Positions 43,236-52,526 of a DNA stretch of 64,000 nt are shown in pieces (position 1 is the stretch's first letter; each line of letters opens with the position of its first letter). Source of the DNA: Thiocapsa marina 5811 (lineage in GTDB: Bacteria; Pseudomonadota; Gammaproteobacteria; Chromatiales; Chromatiaceae); NCBI RefSeq assembly GCF_000223985.1, contig NZ_AFWV01000005.1:1-64000 (forward strand), read 5' to 3'. The notes below the pieces were generated by a model. The model saw only the letters and a list, made by a program, of their open reading frames with translations, was not told the origin of the DNA and did not search any database. A program made the translations under genes and the position numbers.

Positions 43236-44028
43236 ACCGCGCGGATGGGTCTGCTTTGCGGTGGACCGCCCGCTACGGCCGCGAGTCGCCGTCCAGACCC
43301 AGCTCGCGGCACCGCTTGGCGGCGGCCCGAAAGCGGATGCGCATCTCGGCGATGTGGCGCGCGGCGGCGCGGATGGCGCCGAATCCCTGCTCGGCGTCCT
43401 CCACGAGCGGGCGCTGCCAGTCCCGTGCAATGCCGCGAAAGGCGCTCTTCGGGTAGCGATCTCCGTCGCCCATGCGGATGTCGTCCGACAGATAGACGAC
43501 GCCCGCGGCGGTCTGCATGCACATGGCGGTAGGTGACCCACTCGATTGAGAAGGCGCCGGGGGTGGCGCGGTCGGCCCGCTGCGGGCGCACCCGCACGCC
43601 GATGCGACCCCATGCGCTACGCGGCAGTCCGCGACCGGCCTCCGCCAGGCGTTGCTTGAAGGCGCTGCATCCCTGCTCGGCAGGGCCGCCAGGTTGCGCG
43701 CGATCCAGGCGTCGAGCGCCTCCGCGACATGGCTCGGCGCCGCATCCTCCTCCGTGGCGTCGTCATCCTCGGCGTCCCTGCCCGTTGCGCCGAGCGGGCC
43801 TGCCCGGAAGGCTGCCTCGAGCCTGTGGGCAGGCGGCATGCCGGCCGGGTGTTCGCACCCTCTTATCTTTGGTGAAACAGCGCCCGCTGTTCTCACCTGC
43901 CGCGGGCAGCTTCCGGTCAGGGCAGGCAGTGCCGTGGTCGCTCGGACGCTTGCGGTGTCGCGCTTCCCTCGATCGGAAGGCGCAAGCGCGTTCTCGTCTT
44001 CCGTATTGCCGTTCGGTCGTCGTGTCAT
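43236..44028 (-). pseudogene. Conjugative-element gene, copy 1, frameshifted
   Basis: Pieces on the minus strand include PSHVAEALDAWIARNLAALP, FKQRLAEAGRGLPRSAWGRI, GAFSIEWVTYRHVHADRRGR and YLSDDIRMGDGDRYPKSAFR, ending AEMRIRFRAAAKRCRELGLD, spread over at least two frames. The assembled protein would be about 200 aa. It resembles accessory transfer proteins of integrative elements (MobI-type is a guess from memory). A second degraded copy follows at 44117-44540. Confidence 0.5.
43882..43938 (+). repeat. 57-bp segment inverted relative to its copy at 44558-44614
   Basis: Starts gcccgctgttctcac and ends gcaggcagtgccgtggt. Its reverse complement is at 44558-44614 with only one or two differences, whereas the DNA to its left (43290-43880) matches 44117-44530 in direct orientation. 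So one copy of this short block has flipped. Confidence 0.7.
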
Positions 44029-44116
44029 GGGTTGATCCCTGATCGTTTGGGACGGGCGTTCCTATTCGCTCATCCATCGGGTGGATGTCGCCGGACGGCG
44101 CAAAACGCCGCTCTGG

Positions 44117-44540
44117 TTTCCGTCCAGACCGAGCTTGCGGCACCGCTTGGCGGCGGCCCGAAAGCGGGTGCGCACCTCGGCGAGTTGGCGCGCGGCGGCG
44201 CGGATCGCGCCGAATCCCTGCTCGGCATCCTCCACGAGCGGGCGCTGCCAGGGGCACTGCGGGGAAGTCCGCGACCGGCCTCCGCCAGGCGTTGCTCGAA
44301 GGCGCTGCAGCCTTGCTCGGCGCGCTCCTACAGGGCCGCCAGGTTGCGCGCGACCCAGGCGTCGAGCGCCTCCGCGACATGACTCGGCGCCGCATCCTCC
44401 TCCGTGGCGTCGTCATCCTCGGCCTCCTGCCCGTTGCGCCGAGCGGGCCTGCCCGGAAGGCTGCCTCGAGCCTGTGGGCAGGCGGCACGCCGGCCGGGCG
44501 TTCGCACCCTCTTATCTTTGGTGAAACAGCGAGTGCGACG
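44117..44540 (-). pseudogene. Conjugative-element gene, copy 2, internally deleted
   Basis: Bases 44117-44251 match 43290-43424, and 44262-44524 match about 43618-43880, at roughly 90 percent identity, both in direct orientation. The roughly 190 bases separating the two blocks in copy 1 are missing here. Minus-strand peptides such as DDDATEEDAAPSHVAEALDA and WVARNLAAL are shared with copy 1. A tandem duplication followed by deletion explains it. Confidence 0.6.
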
Positions 44541-44919
44541 CGCCGACCGACCAAGCAACCACGGCACTGCCTGCCCTGACCGGAAGCTGCCCGCGGCAAG
44601 TGAGAACAGCGGGCCCTGCGGGTCGCGTCTGTTTCTCTTTCCCGCGATCGACAGCCGTTTTCCATTGCCGTTCGGCGCCGGGAGGTTAGCACGCGTGATG
44701 CGTCGGGCACCGCCCGGAAAGACACCGTTTTCGTGCCATCTAAACGGCTGGCGTTGCACCGCCTCGACGCCAAGAATGCCGAGCGTTCACTGTCGCCTTC
44801 TTGTGCGCCGATTGCGGATCTCTTGTGAACCTTGTCATCGGAATGCATCGGGACGGCGACGGCGTGAAGCGCGTTTGTGTACCGCCAGTGCATTCGGTGT
44901 GAACCCAACGGGCGGAGCC
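44541..44919. other. Intergenic upstream of the parM-like gene
   Basis: Contains the inverted 57-bp copy (44558-44614). The remainder shows no gene. It should include the promoter of the parM-like gene, but no clear boxes could be called. Confidence 0.4.
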
Positions 44920-45627
44920 ATGTACGTCGTCGGACTGGATATCGGCTATTCGAATGTGAAGATCGCGGCAGGGCCTCGCGGAGACCTGCAGCGACTGATC
45001 CTGCACCCGGCCGGGGCCGCTCCGCGGGAGAGTCTGGGCGAGCGCATCGGCGCGGAGGAGGAGGCCGGGAGCGCGACGGGCGCGGCCGCCGATCGGCCGG
45101 TCCCGGTCGATCTGGACGGCGTGCTCCGGGCAGCGGCGATCGAGCCCGAGCGCTTCGATGACTGGCAGCGCCCGCTGCACGAAGACTATCCGGCCACCCC
45201 GAGCTATCACGCCTTGGCCCTGGCCGCGCTTCGGCTGACGGGGCAGCGCGCCATCGACGTGGTCGTGACCGGGTTGCCGGTCGCCCAAGCCGGCGACCCT
45301 CGCCGTCGGGAGCGCCTGACGCGCCTCCTGACCGGGCGGCACGGCAGCGGCGAGGCGCGCCTTGAGGTCGGGGAGGTGCGGGTTGCTTCGCAGCCGATCG
45401 GCGCCTTCCTCGATCTGGTCTATACCGCCACGGACGAGGAGATCCTGGAACGCATCGAGACCGGCGCCGATCGACGCGGATCTGCCGGCCGGACACCGGA
45501 ACCGCCTTGTCCGGATCGGCCGTACCGCGAGCCCGTGCCGGGTCGGACGCCGAGCGTCGGCCCCGATCCCGAGTGCCCGAAGGCTGTTTCAGGGCATCTC
45601 GCGTTCGGCCTGCAGCCGATGGAATAA
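44920..45627 (+). CDS. ParM/StbA-like actin-fold protein, probably C-terminally truncated
   Basis: 235 aa from ATG 44920. Starts MYVVGLDIGYSNVKIAAG, the phosphate-1 loop of actin-like plasmid-segregation ATPases, and continues with YHALALAALRLTGQRAIDVV and VVTGLPVAQAGD. The usual second half (phosphate 2 and adenosine loops) is absent: after EEILERIETGA near residue 185 the sequence becomes Pro/Arg-rich and unlike the family. Members of this group normally exceed 300 aa. It is probably a remnant of the integrative element's partition gene. Confidence 0.65.
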   Translation: MYVVGLDIGYSNVKIAAGPRGDLQRLILHPAGAAPRESLGERIGAEEEAGSATGAAADRPVPVDLDGVLRAAAIEPERFDDWQRPLHEDYPATPSYHALALAALRLTGQRAIDVVVTGLPVAQAGDPRRRERLTRLLTGRHGSGEARLEVGEVRVASQPIGAFLDLVYTATDEEILERIETGADRRGSAGRTPEPPCPDRPYREPVPGRTPSVGPDPECPKAVSGHLAFGLQPME

Positions 45628-45696
45628 CCCTCGACCTCGCAGGAGTTGGCCCGAAATCCCGCCCGCATCGTGAACCCTGCCAACCCCGAGGTCGTC

Positions 45697-45870
45697 ATGC
45701 ATCTCGGCCACCGTCTGGTTCTGGCCCTGCCGATCGTCGTCATAGACACCGCGGCCTTCGCAGTCCCCCTTGCGTCGGTGCTGCTCGCGTACATTCTCCT
45801 CGCGCGTCCCGCTTGGGTCCGGGACCGGGTGGATCGGCTCTATCGCGGGGTTCCGCGTCAGGTGGCGTAA
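45697..45870 (+). CDS. Small membrane protein
   Basis: 57 aa from ATG 45697 (an upstream ATG at 45646 adds 17 residues). A long hydrophobic stretch, LVLALPIVVIDTAAFAVPLA then SVLLAYILLARPAW, forms one or two helices, followed by a basic tail (RDRVDRLYRGVPRQVA). Such small proteins occur among conjugative-element genes. Family not recognised. Confidence 0.45.
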   Translation: MHLGHRLVLALPIVVIDTAAFAVPLASVLLAYILLARPAWVRDRVDRLYRGVPRQVA

Positions 45871-46542
45871 GTTTGCGTGGTGCCGCGGAAGTTACAGTCG
45901 GGGCGCATCGGGAGGTCGAGTCGAGCCTGAGCGCCGCCGATGGCGACGATAATCCGCCGGAGCACAACCCTTACCGTGGAGCGAAGCGGGTACGCGGCAT
46001 GCGATCTCGGCTGCTGGTTCGCCGTCGATGGATTATGGTTGCCAGTGGAATGCGAGGAGGGTTCGCGACGGGAATGGGCCACGGAGACCGCAACCCTGTC
46101 GCGACCTGAGGAGACAAGGTCAAGCTCGGCCGGCGACCCGGTACGCGGGCATTGCTGTCGATCTAGTTCACGTGGTCGGGCGAGGAGACGACTCGGAACT
46201 ACCGCTCGGCGCCACGTCCTGAGCGACCGCTCCGGACGCGTAGCGGACTGTCGCAGTCAACCCTGTGAGCGACTCTGGACGGCCAAATTGGGACACAGGC
46301 GCCCGCCAAGCGAGCAGCCGATAAGCACTCCGCAGCGGTCTGTTGCGTCGAACACGACACGAGACCGTTCGATCCACATACTCTCCGCCGGTGTTGGCAA
46401 AGACAATCGGCTTGACGGGCATCGTCCGAGCCACCCTTCCGGAGTGCGGGCGCGCGCCCCTGTCGCCGAGCGGTGGTGACCGTTACAGGCGGAGCCCTGT
46501 CCTAGGCTCGTGTACTTGTAACCTACCAAAACCCAAGGCAAC
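45871..46542. other. Intergenic before the DUF262 operon
   Basis: About 670 bases without a supported gene. It separates the conjugative-element remnants from the defence operon and must contain that operon's promoter. Nothing else could be recognised. Confidence 0.5.
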
Positions 46543-47766
46543 ATGACGCGCCAGCTTACGATGCCGAGTGAAGGCTCCAAAATGTCAGCCCAAGATCCGA
46601 TTGTCGATTTCCCGGACTCCCTCGACGATCTGGACGCGGAGGATACGCGGTCGGACTCTGCCCCCATAAAGCCATGGGATCCCAATAAGATACGGATTAC
46701 CACCAAGAACTTCACGTTGCGTGAGGTCGTGGACCAGATCGAAGAAAAGGAGATCGATCTGGCACCCGACTTTCAGCGAGACTTCGTCTGGAAGCAGCGG
46801 CAACGAACCCGTCTGGTCGAGTCGGTTCTGCTTGGCATCCCTCTTCCAGCGTTTTATTTCAATCAGGACCGCGATGGAACCTACCAGGTTGTCGACGGCG
46901 TGCAGCGCCTGACGACCATTCGCTTGTTTATGGCCGGCCAACACACATTGGATAAAACCGACCTCGAATATCTTCGTGAGCTGCACGGTCGCACGTACTC
47001 GAACCTGACACCCGTACTGCAGCGCCGGATTCGGACCACCCAAATTGTGGTGCACGTGATCGAGCCCCAGACCCCCGACGAGATCAAGTACGATATTTTC
47101 GGGCGTGTCAATACGTTGGGAGAGCCGTTGTCGGCTCAAGAGATAAGACATGCGATGAGCAAAGATCGATCGCGCCGGTTTCTCCATGAGTTGGTGCAAC
47201 TTAATTCTTTTGACATAGCCACTGATTTCTATTTCTATCGCGGATCAACACAGGCGTCTCCGGGCGGTTTCCGCGACAGCAAGCGTATGACCGATCGAGA
47301 GTTCGCGCTGCGTTTTTGCGCCTTTTGGAATTTTTCGGCGGACGAGTATCGCAAGTTCGAGAATCTTGACGCTTATCTCGTCGAATATACTCGGCGAATC
47401 GACGGTCGTTCGACAAATGGGCCTGCGTTGTCAGACTGCCATCTTAATGAACTCAGCGACGCCTTCAATCGCGGCATGATAAACGCGGCGGGTATCCTCG
47501 GACATGAGGCTTTCCGACGCCTAAATCCAGAAACACTTCGTCGGGGTCCTATCAACAGAGCTGTTTTCGAGGCGCAGAGCATCGCTTTCTCTGGCTATGA
47601 ACTACAGCAACTCAAGCCGCGAGCGAACCGAATTCGAGAAGCGTTGCTTGGGGCATTCGGCGATTCCAATTATGTTCGGGCTGTGACCGTCGGCACCGGC
47701 GATTCAGGTGCGATTGATCTGCGGCTCAACAAAACGCGCGAGTTACTAGCCGAGGCGCTTCAATGA
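46543..47766 (+). CDS. DUF262 (GmrS/ParB-like N-terminal) protein
   Basis: 407 aa from ATG 46543; ATG 46582 (MSAQDPIVDFPDS) with gaagg 7 bases upstream is an equally good start. The DUF262 core is clear: DLAPDFQRDFVWKQRQRTRL, LGIPLPAFYFNQ, VVDGVQRLTTIRLFMAGQHT (usual DGQQRLTT, here DGVQRLTT) and FGRVNTLGEPLSAQEIRHAM. The HNH half (DUF1524) of GmrSD-type enzymes is absent; the C-terminal 200 residues are helical. DUF262 proteins often sense or hydrolyse nucleotides in anti-phage systems. Overlaps the next gene by 4 nt. Confidence 0.88.
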   Translation: MTRQLTMPSEGSKMSAQDPIVDFPDSLDDLDAEDTRSDSAPIKPWDPNKIRITTKNFTLREVVDQIEEKEIDLAPDFQRDFVWKQRQRTRLVESVLLGIPLPAFYFNQDRDGTYQVVDGVQRLTTIRLFMAGQHTLDKTDLEYLRELHGRTYSNLTPVLQRRIRTTQIVVHVIEPQTPDEIKYDIFGRVNTLGEPLSAQEIRHAMSKDRSRRFLHELVQLNSFDIATDFYFYRGSTQASPGGFRDSKRMTDREFALRFCAFWNFSADEYRKFENLDAYLVEYTRRIDGRSTNGPALSDCHLNELSDAFNRGMINAAGILGHEAFRRLNPETLRRGPINRAVFEAQSIAFSGYELQQLKPRANRIREALLGAFGDSNYVRAVTVGTGDSGAIDLRLNKTRELLAEALQ

Positions 47767-48884
47767 TTCACCGAATGGAGATCTTCGGTTTCAAGCGTTT
47801 CGCTGATGACAACTTTGATTTTGCTCCTCTAGTGGTGCTGGCCGGCCTTAACGGTACCGGCAAGACTTCGGTTATTCAGGCATTGCTACTGTGCCGTTCC
47901 GCGCTGGACGCAGAGCGTGGAACAGTGCAGCTTAACGGTGGGCCGTTTTGCTTGGAACTGGGTACCGCAGAGGATATTCATAATCGCAAGTCGACAGGAG
48001 ACATTATCTTTTCGCTAAATGGCGATTTCTGTGGATCACCTGCCACTTGGCGCTATGTGGTGCCTGCACAAGCGCCTGACGCTCTATTTCTCAACATCGT
48101 GGATTCCAAAGCGTCTGCAGGGATTGCCTTCGACATTCATTCAGAGCCCCGGGCCTTTACCTATCTCGGCGCGGAGAGACTAGGCCCCCGCAGTGTATTG
48201 CGTGCGTCACCGGTATCCGATGCGCAGTTGGAAGTCGGAGTGCACGGCGAGTTTTCGGCGCAAGTGCTTGCGGCTCTTGGGGGTCACCCGATGGAGCAAG
48301 CTGATCGACTGCACCCGGATCGGTCCGAGGACGCCGTGCCGTTTCTGAAGTACGAGTTGGAGGCATGGCTCTCGGAGATCGTGCGCCCGATCCAAATCGA
48401 AACAGTCGCGCACGCAGACGGTTTGTTTGCGTCGTTACGTTTCGGTGCGCCCGGCGGTGAGTTTGTCAGCGCACCCAACATGGGGTTCGGTGTGTCCTAT
48501 GCACTACCCGTCGTGCTGGCGGGGCTGATTGCCTTGCGCGGAGGGCTCTTGCTCATTGAAAATCCGGAGGCTCATCTGCATCCGGCTGGGCAGTCTCGCA
48601 TGGGCGTCTTCCTCGCCTGGCTCGCGGGTCACGGTGTTCAAGTGGTTGTCGAGACGCACTCCGACCACGTGCTAAATGGCATTCGGCGGGCGATCGGCGA
48701 GCATGCATTTCTATCCCACAACGACGCGATCATCCATTTCTTCGGTTCGGACGACAACGATGCCTGCGCGACCACCCCGTTGCGGTTCACCCCAAGCGGC
48801 GGTGTTTCGGATTGGCCTCCGGGTTTCTTCGACCAGTACCAGATCGACGTGGCCGCCCTCGGCCGCGTGCGCCGGCGGCGCTGA
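47763..48884 (+). CDS. AAA ATPase, DUF3696 family
   Basis: 373 aa. Walker A VVLAGLNGTGKTSVIQALLL (Lys 34), signature-like region PNMGFGVSYALPVVLAGLIA, Walker B GLLLIENPEAHLHPAGQSRM (about 261-280) and VVVETHSDHVLNGIRRAIGE with the conserved switch His. This is the OLD/RecF-like ABC-ATPase arrangement with the DUF3696 C-terminus. ATG overlaps the DUF262 stop as ATGA. The third gene starts 8 bases after its stop. Likely the energising component of the three-protein system. Confidence 0.88.
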   Translation: MIHRMEIFGFKRFADDNFDFAPLVVLAGLNGTGKTSVIQALLLCRSALDAERGTVQLNGGPFCLELGTAEDIHNRKSTGDIIFSLNGDFCGSPATWRYVVPAQAPDALFLNIVDSKASAGIAFDIHSEPRAFTYLGAERLGPRSVLRASPVSDAQLEVGVHGEFSAQVLAALGGHPMEQADRLHPDRSEDAVPFLKYELEAWLSEIVRPIQIETVAHADGLFASLRFGAPGGEFVSAPNMGFGVSYALPVVLAGLIALRGGLLLIENPEAHLHPAGQSRMGVFLAWLAGHGVQVVVETHSDHVLNGIRRAIGEHAFLSHNDAIIHFFGSDDNDACATTPLRFTPSGGVSDWPPGFFDQYQIDVAALGRVRRRR

Positions 48885-48892
48885 GGCGCTTT

Positions 48893-49888
48893 GTGGCGTT
48901 CGTAATCGACGGGGCCGAGTGGCAGTTCGACGGGTGGTCGGCGGCCGAGATCGAGATAGCGCTCGGGCGATTGCTTGACCGGGTGACTATCGCCCAAGGG
49001 CGTCGGGAGCGGGTTTGGATTGGGGACGATCTTCAGACTCGATCGGTGCTCTGGGGTCTGAGCGTTTGGGAGCTTTGGGGGCCCGAGTGCCCGGTCGATT
49101 TGCCACCAGAATTGCGCCAGGAGCTTGCCGCCATGCTCGGTCGGGCGCCCCTTTATCTGGACGAGGAAGCCTGGCCAGAGGGCATACCGGAGCATACGGA
49201 GATATCTGTATCGGGTTCTCAGCCGTCCGACAATCCCGACGTGGCATGGGCGCACCACAGCGTTCGCTCGGGGCATGCAGTGGCTTGTCTCGGGCTACGA
49301 CGCGCGGGCGTGCATCCAACGGTGACTGCCGCCTGCATCGCGAATGTACATTGGGTCATCGACGAGTCGGGGCACCGTGCTTTTTTCCGGGCGGCGATGG
49401 ACGTGGAACACGACTGCGAGGCTACTCTGGAACGTTTGGCAACACATGCCTTCCCGGATCTCTGTTTCGTCGATGGAATCTGGCGCGGCCTCGGCGACTT
49501 TGCTGGCGGGTACTCGGGAGTACGCGAGCCGCTTCGGGAACTTCTGGCCGTGCTGGATGACCACGGCCATTGGGCGTTTACCGCGCCGCCGCCGGCGATC
49601 CGCGAAGAGGATGAGGTGCCGACCAGGACCGGCGACCCATCCGCGAAGCTCATCCAGCAGCGATTCAATACCTACGGTATCGTGGTGGCGCCGGAGGCAT
49701 TGGACGTACGGCGGGACAAAACGTGCCGGGAGGCCCGAGAGCGCGTTTTTGGAGGCAGAACGCTTTATTGCGAGTGGCACGCGAAGCTGCGCGGCGACCG
49801 CAACCGCGTGCATCTACATCCTCCGGTATCCGAGTCAGAAGACAAACTTGTCGTCGCGATATTTCACGAACACCTTCCGCTTCCGTAA
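48893..49888 (+). CDS. Third component of the DUF262-DUF3696 operon, unknown family
   Basis: 331 aa from GTG 48893, chosen because gagg lies 6 bases upstream and earlier codons overlap the ATPase gene. Contains VWIGDDLQTRSVLWGLSVWE, DVEHDCEATLERLATHAFPD, RTGDPSAKLIQQRFNTYGIV and a C-terminal block ERVFGGRTLYCEWHAKL, HLHPPVSESEDKLVVAIFHE HLPLP. The WHxKL...H.H...VAIFxxHLP pattern looks like a conserved domain of defence-associated proteins, but I cannot name the family or a catalytic site. Operon position suggests effector or partner of the ATPase. Confidence 0.7.
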   Translation: MAFVIDGAEWQFDGWSAAEIEIALGRLLDRVTIAQGRRERVWIGDDLQTRSVLWGLSVWELWGPECPVDLPPELRQELAAMLGRAPLYLDEEAWPEGIPEHTEISVSGSQPSDNPDVAWAHHSVRSGHAVACLGLRRAGVHPTVTAACIANVHWVIDESGHRAFFRAAMDVEHDCEATLERLATHAFPDLCFVDGIWRGLGDFAGGYSGVREPLRELLAVLDDHGHWAFTAPPPAIREEDEVPTRTGDPSAKLIQQRFNTYGIVVAPEALDVRRDKTCREARERVFGGRTLYCEWHAKLRGDRNRVHLHPPVSESEDKLVVAIFHEHLPLP

Positions 49889-49988
49889 AGTGGATGCCGA
49901 GAACCGGACAATAGCGTTGCCTTGCGCCTAACCGAAAGCGGCCGAGAGAGATTGGGTGAATCGAAGGGCGACGTTCATAATCGCGGCA

Positions 49989-50067
49989 GGTAGGGTGGAC
50001 GAGCGGGAGCGAAGTCCACCGAACCCCGCGCCGGCGCTGGTGGACTGCGCTTCGCTTGTCCACCCTA
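49989..50067. repeat. Imperfect palindrome (gtagggtggac ... gtccaccctac)
   Basis: Arms gtagggtggacgagcg and cgcttgtccaccctac enclose a second inner pair (agcgaagtccacc / ggtggactgcgct). This is a widespread proteobacterial intergenic repeat type, able to form a long hairpin. It follows the defence operon by about 100 bases and could act in termination or mRNA stabilisation. Confidence 0.75.
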
Positions 50068-50098
50068 CAGCGCAGAATCATCGCAGTGGCCGGCGTTA

Positions 50099-50382
50099 TG
50101 AGCACTGCCGAATCGAAGCGTAAGAGTTAAACAGTGCGTTCAAGGCGTGGGTCGGGCTGGAGATGACCCGCGTGGCGAAGAGGATCAACGAGATCGGTCC
50201 GAAGTATGGGTGTTCACCCGGCGCAGGTGGGTCAGTGGAAGCGACGATCCAAGAGCAGGCCGAGACGCAGTTTGCGACCAAGCACGGGGAAAAGACAGCG
50301 GGCGCCACCGACGACGTTGAGCGCCCTTAAACCGCGAATGGTCGACTGAAGGTCGAGTTGGACTGGTTGAAACAAAGCCCGT
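50099..50382 (+). pseudogene. IS3-family OrfA remnant
   Basis: Three frames give parts of OrfA: FKAWVGLEMTRVAKRINEIG, then MGVHPAQVGQWKRRS, then IQEQAETQFATKHGEKTAGA and RLKVELDWLK. Several frameshifts and a stop make it inactive. No OrfB is left. Confidence 0.75.
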
Positions 50383-50840
50383 ACTACCCTGTGAAGGTGC
50401 AAGGGGAGTGAATTGAGCGAGAGGGGCCGGGCGGGCTGCCGGGCTCAGCCGCGCAATCGCAGAGTCGGGGCGGCTGTTTCTGGTTCCGGAACGGACGCCT
50501 GGCGGTCTACCGGGACTGGCCGGCTTGGGTCGTTAGCGCGCGCCCCAGTATCAGCGTCGTGGATGACCCTAAAGCGCGTCTTGTAGTCTCCTGGTTTAGA
50601 TCGCTGAACGGTACCTTCGTCCAATGCCGGACACCGGTGATTCGTCGGTCGGCGTCCGCAATCGCAGGGACAGCGGGCGCTGACCAATGTCAGCGAGAGA
50701 AGGTGCTAGACAGAGTCTGTGTAGTGTAACAATTAGTGAATCCGTCTAGCGGAATAACTAAGGATTCCGTCGAATCAGGCGTGTCAATTTCGGCCCATAA
50801 CAGGCAAGTTTTCATGCCGCCAATAAGGAGGACTTCGAAC
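50383..50840. other. Region upstream of the reverse transcriptase
   Basis: No gene. Short hairpins occur (for example ggaat/attcc near 50755 and gattc/gaatc near 50762). Some defence reverse transcriptases have an upstream template RNA, so this stretch is a candidate location, but no specific RNA could be identified. The RT's aaggagga lies at 50825-50832. Confidence 0.4.
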
Positions 50841-52526
50841 ATGGACCGCGTAGAACGACTCCTACGTTTAGGGTTTCTCCCCTCCCAACTGCCGCCCGCA
50901 TTCACTACCGCTGATCTCGCGATGCGTCACCTGACCGTGCTAGCAGTCTGGGATGGACTGCCACCCGCCGCGCGTGGCGTCAAAGTGCCTAAGTCACCAC
51001 CTACGAAGGCAGAGGTCTTTAGTGTCGCGCGCGCAGGACACCAGCGGCGGGCAACCAGTGTTCCAAACCCGGTCGCACAGGCGTACCTTTGTCGCGCTCT
51101 CGTCGCCAACTGGGCAGACATAGTCCGCCACTTCCGCCGCTCCAAGATCAGCGCAAGTCACCCGCGATTTCGCCGTGACACGACGCGCGCGGCGGCGCTT
51201 CCGTCAATGCAATCTCTTTACGAGCGGAGGCTCTCGCAGGGAGCCGGATTCAGGTATGTGCTCCGCACTGACATATCCAGATTTTTTCCCACAATCTACA
51301 CGCACTCCATCCCGTGGGCCCTGCACGGCAAGGCGATTTCGAAGAAGAACAGGGACATCACGCCGACGTACTACGGGAACCTGCTTGACCTTGTTGTCCG
51401 ACAGTGCCAAGACGAGCAAACGTTTGGTCTTCCCATCGGACCGGACACTTCACACATCATTGCGGAGTGCATCGCAACCGCAATAGACGTCGAGCTTGGC
51501 AAGAGGCTAGGCGCAACGCCTGCTGGCTTTCGGTATGTGGATGACTATTACTTCTTCTTCGAAAACTACTCTGCAGCAGAGTCAGCGCTAGCCCAGCTTG
51601 TACGGTGCCTCAAGGACTTCGAACTTCAAATCAACTTTGACAAGACCAGAATTTGCAAGACTGAAGAATTAGATGAGGATGGGTGGACGCACAAGTTGAG
51701 GAGCTTTGCTATAGCGCACAGAGGCCAAAAGCAGCGAAACGACTTCAATCACTACTTTGAGCTCGCCCGTGAACTTGCCAGAAGTCACAGGGACGGGAGC
51801 GTATTGGTCTATGCGCTGCGTCGCGCTGGCTCTATCATCGTACGCAAGGAAAACTGGCCCGCGTTTGAGGCGCAACTTTGCTTGGCTGCGACGTCGCACC
51901 CAGTCGCTCTTCAGTCTATTGCCCGCCTGCTGTCAACTTATTCCAGCATCGGCTATACCATTGACAAGCGCCGCCTGTCCCGCCTCGTGAACGCACTAAT
52001 TCAAGAGCACGCACCCCTTGAGCATCACAGTGAAGTGACTTGGAGTCTCTGGATGTGCAAGGAACTCGGGCTAACCCTTTCACCGCAGAGCGTGGACCTC
52101 GTCGCAGAAATGAATTCTTCCATCTGCGTTCTGATCCTTCTTGATCTTGCAGCCACTGGCCAGCTCCCCAAATTGCCGGCGCCGACTCGATGGCGAAACT
52201 TCGAGCGCTCCGAAGCCTTATGGGAGGATCTATGGATGCTGAGCTATGAAGCTGGTGTGCGTGGCTGGGGAGGTATGTCGGACACCCACATTCGAGAAAA
52301 CGAACACTTCGAAGAACTTCGTAAGCTTGACGTGCGATTTTACAACGATGCGGCAAAGCTGACGCCCCTGTTTGCGCCGAAACCCGATGCACTTAAGAAG
52401 CACAACGCTCAGACTGTCGCGGAGCTTCTTGAGATGGATGACCTAGATGACGTATTCGACTATGAGGACGACGACGGAGACATCTATGGCAGTCCAATTG
52501 CGGACGAGGATGACGAAGTGCTTTGA
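50841..52526 (+). CDS. Reverse transcriptase, UG/DRT-like defence group
   Basis: 561 aa. ATG 50841 has a perfect aaggagga 8 bases upstream. N-terminal MDRVERLLRLGFLPSQLPPA resembles the LPPxF opening of UG reverse transcriptases. RT motifs: A FRYVLRTDISRFFPTIYTHS (Asp 144), B FGLPIGPDTSHIIAECIATA (about 195-214), C FRYVDDYYFFF (YVDD 232-235), D FELQINFDKTRI. Residues about 300-480 are alpha-helical repeats like those of Abi/DRT proteins; the tail is strongly acidic (EMDDLDDVFDYEDDDGD). No maturase, integrase or retron features. It stands alone inside the defence island. The exact UG group could not be assigned. Confidence 0.85.
   Translation: MDRVERLLRLGFLPSQLPPAFTTADLAMRHLTVLAVWDGLPPAARGVKVPKSPPTKAEVFSVARAGHQRRATSVPNPVAQAYLCRALVANWADIVRHFRRSKISASHPRFRRDTTRAAALPSMQSLYERRLSQGAGFRYVLRTDISRFFPTIYTHSIPWALHGKAISKKNRDITPTYYGNLLDLVVRQCQDEQTFGLPIGPDTSHIIAECIATAIDVELGKRLGATPAGFRYVDDYYFFFENYSAAESALAQLVRCLKDFELQINFDKTRICKTEELDEDGWTHKLRSFAIAHRGQKQRNDFNHYFELARELARSHRDGSVLVYALRRAGSIIVRKENWPAFEAQLCLAATSHPVALQSIARLLSTYSSIGYTIDKRRLSRLVNALIQEHAPLEHHSEVTWSLWMCKELGLTLSPQSVDLVAEMNSSICVLILLDLAATGQLPKLPAPTRWRNFERSEALWEDLWMLSYEAGVRGWGGMSDTHIRENEHFEELRKLDVRFYNDAAKLTPLFAPKPDALKKHNAQTVAELLEMDDLDDVFDYEDDDGDIYGSPIADEDDEVL

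Noticed and set aside
50383-50840. Retron msr/msd upstream of the RT
   Set aside because: No long paired a1/a2 repeats or typical msr hairpins were seen, and the RT lacks retron-type features such as the VTG motif.
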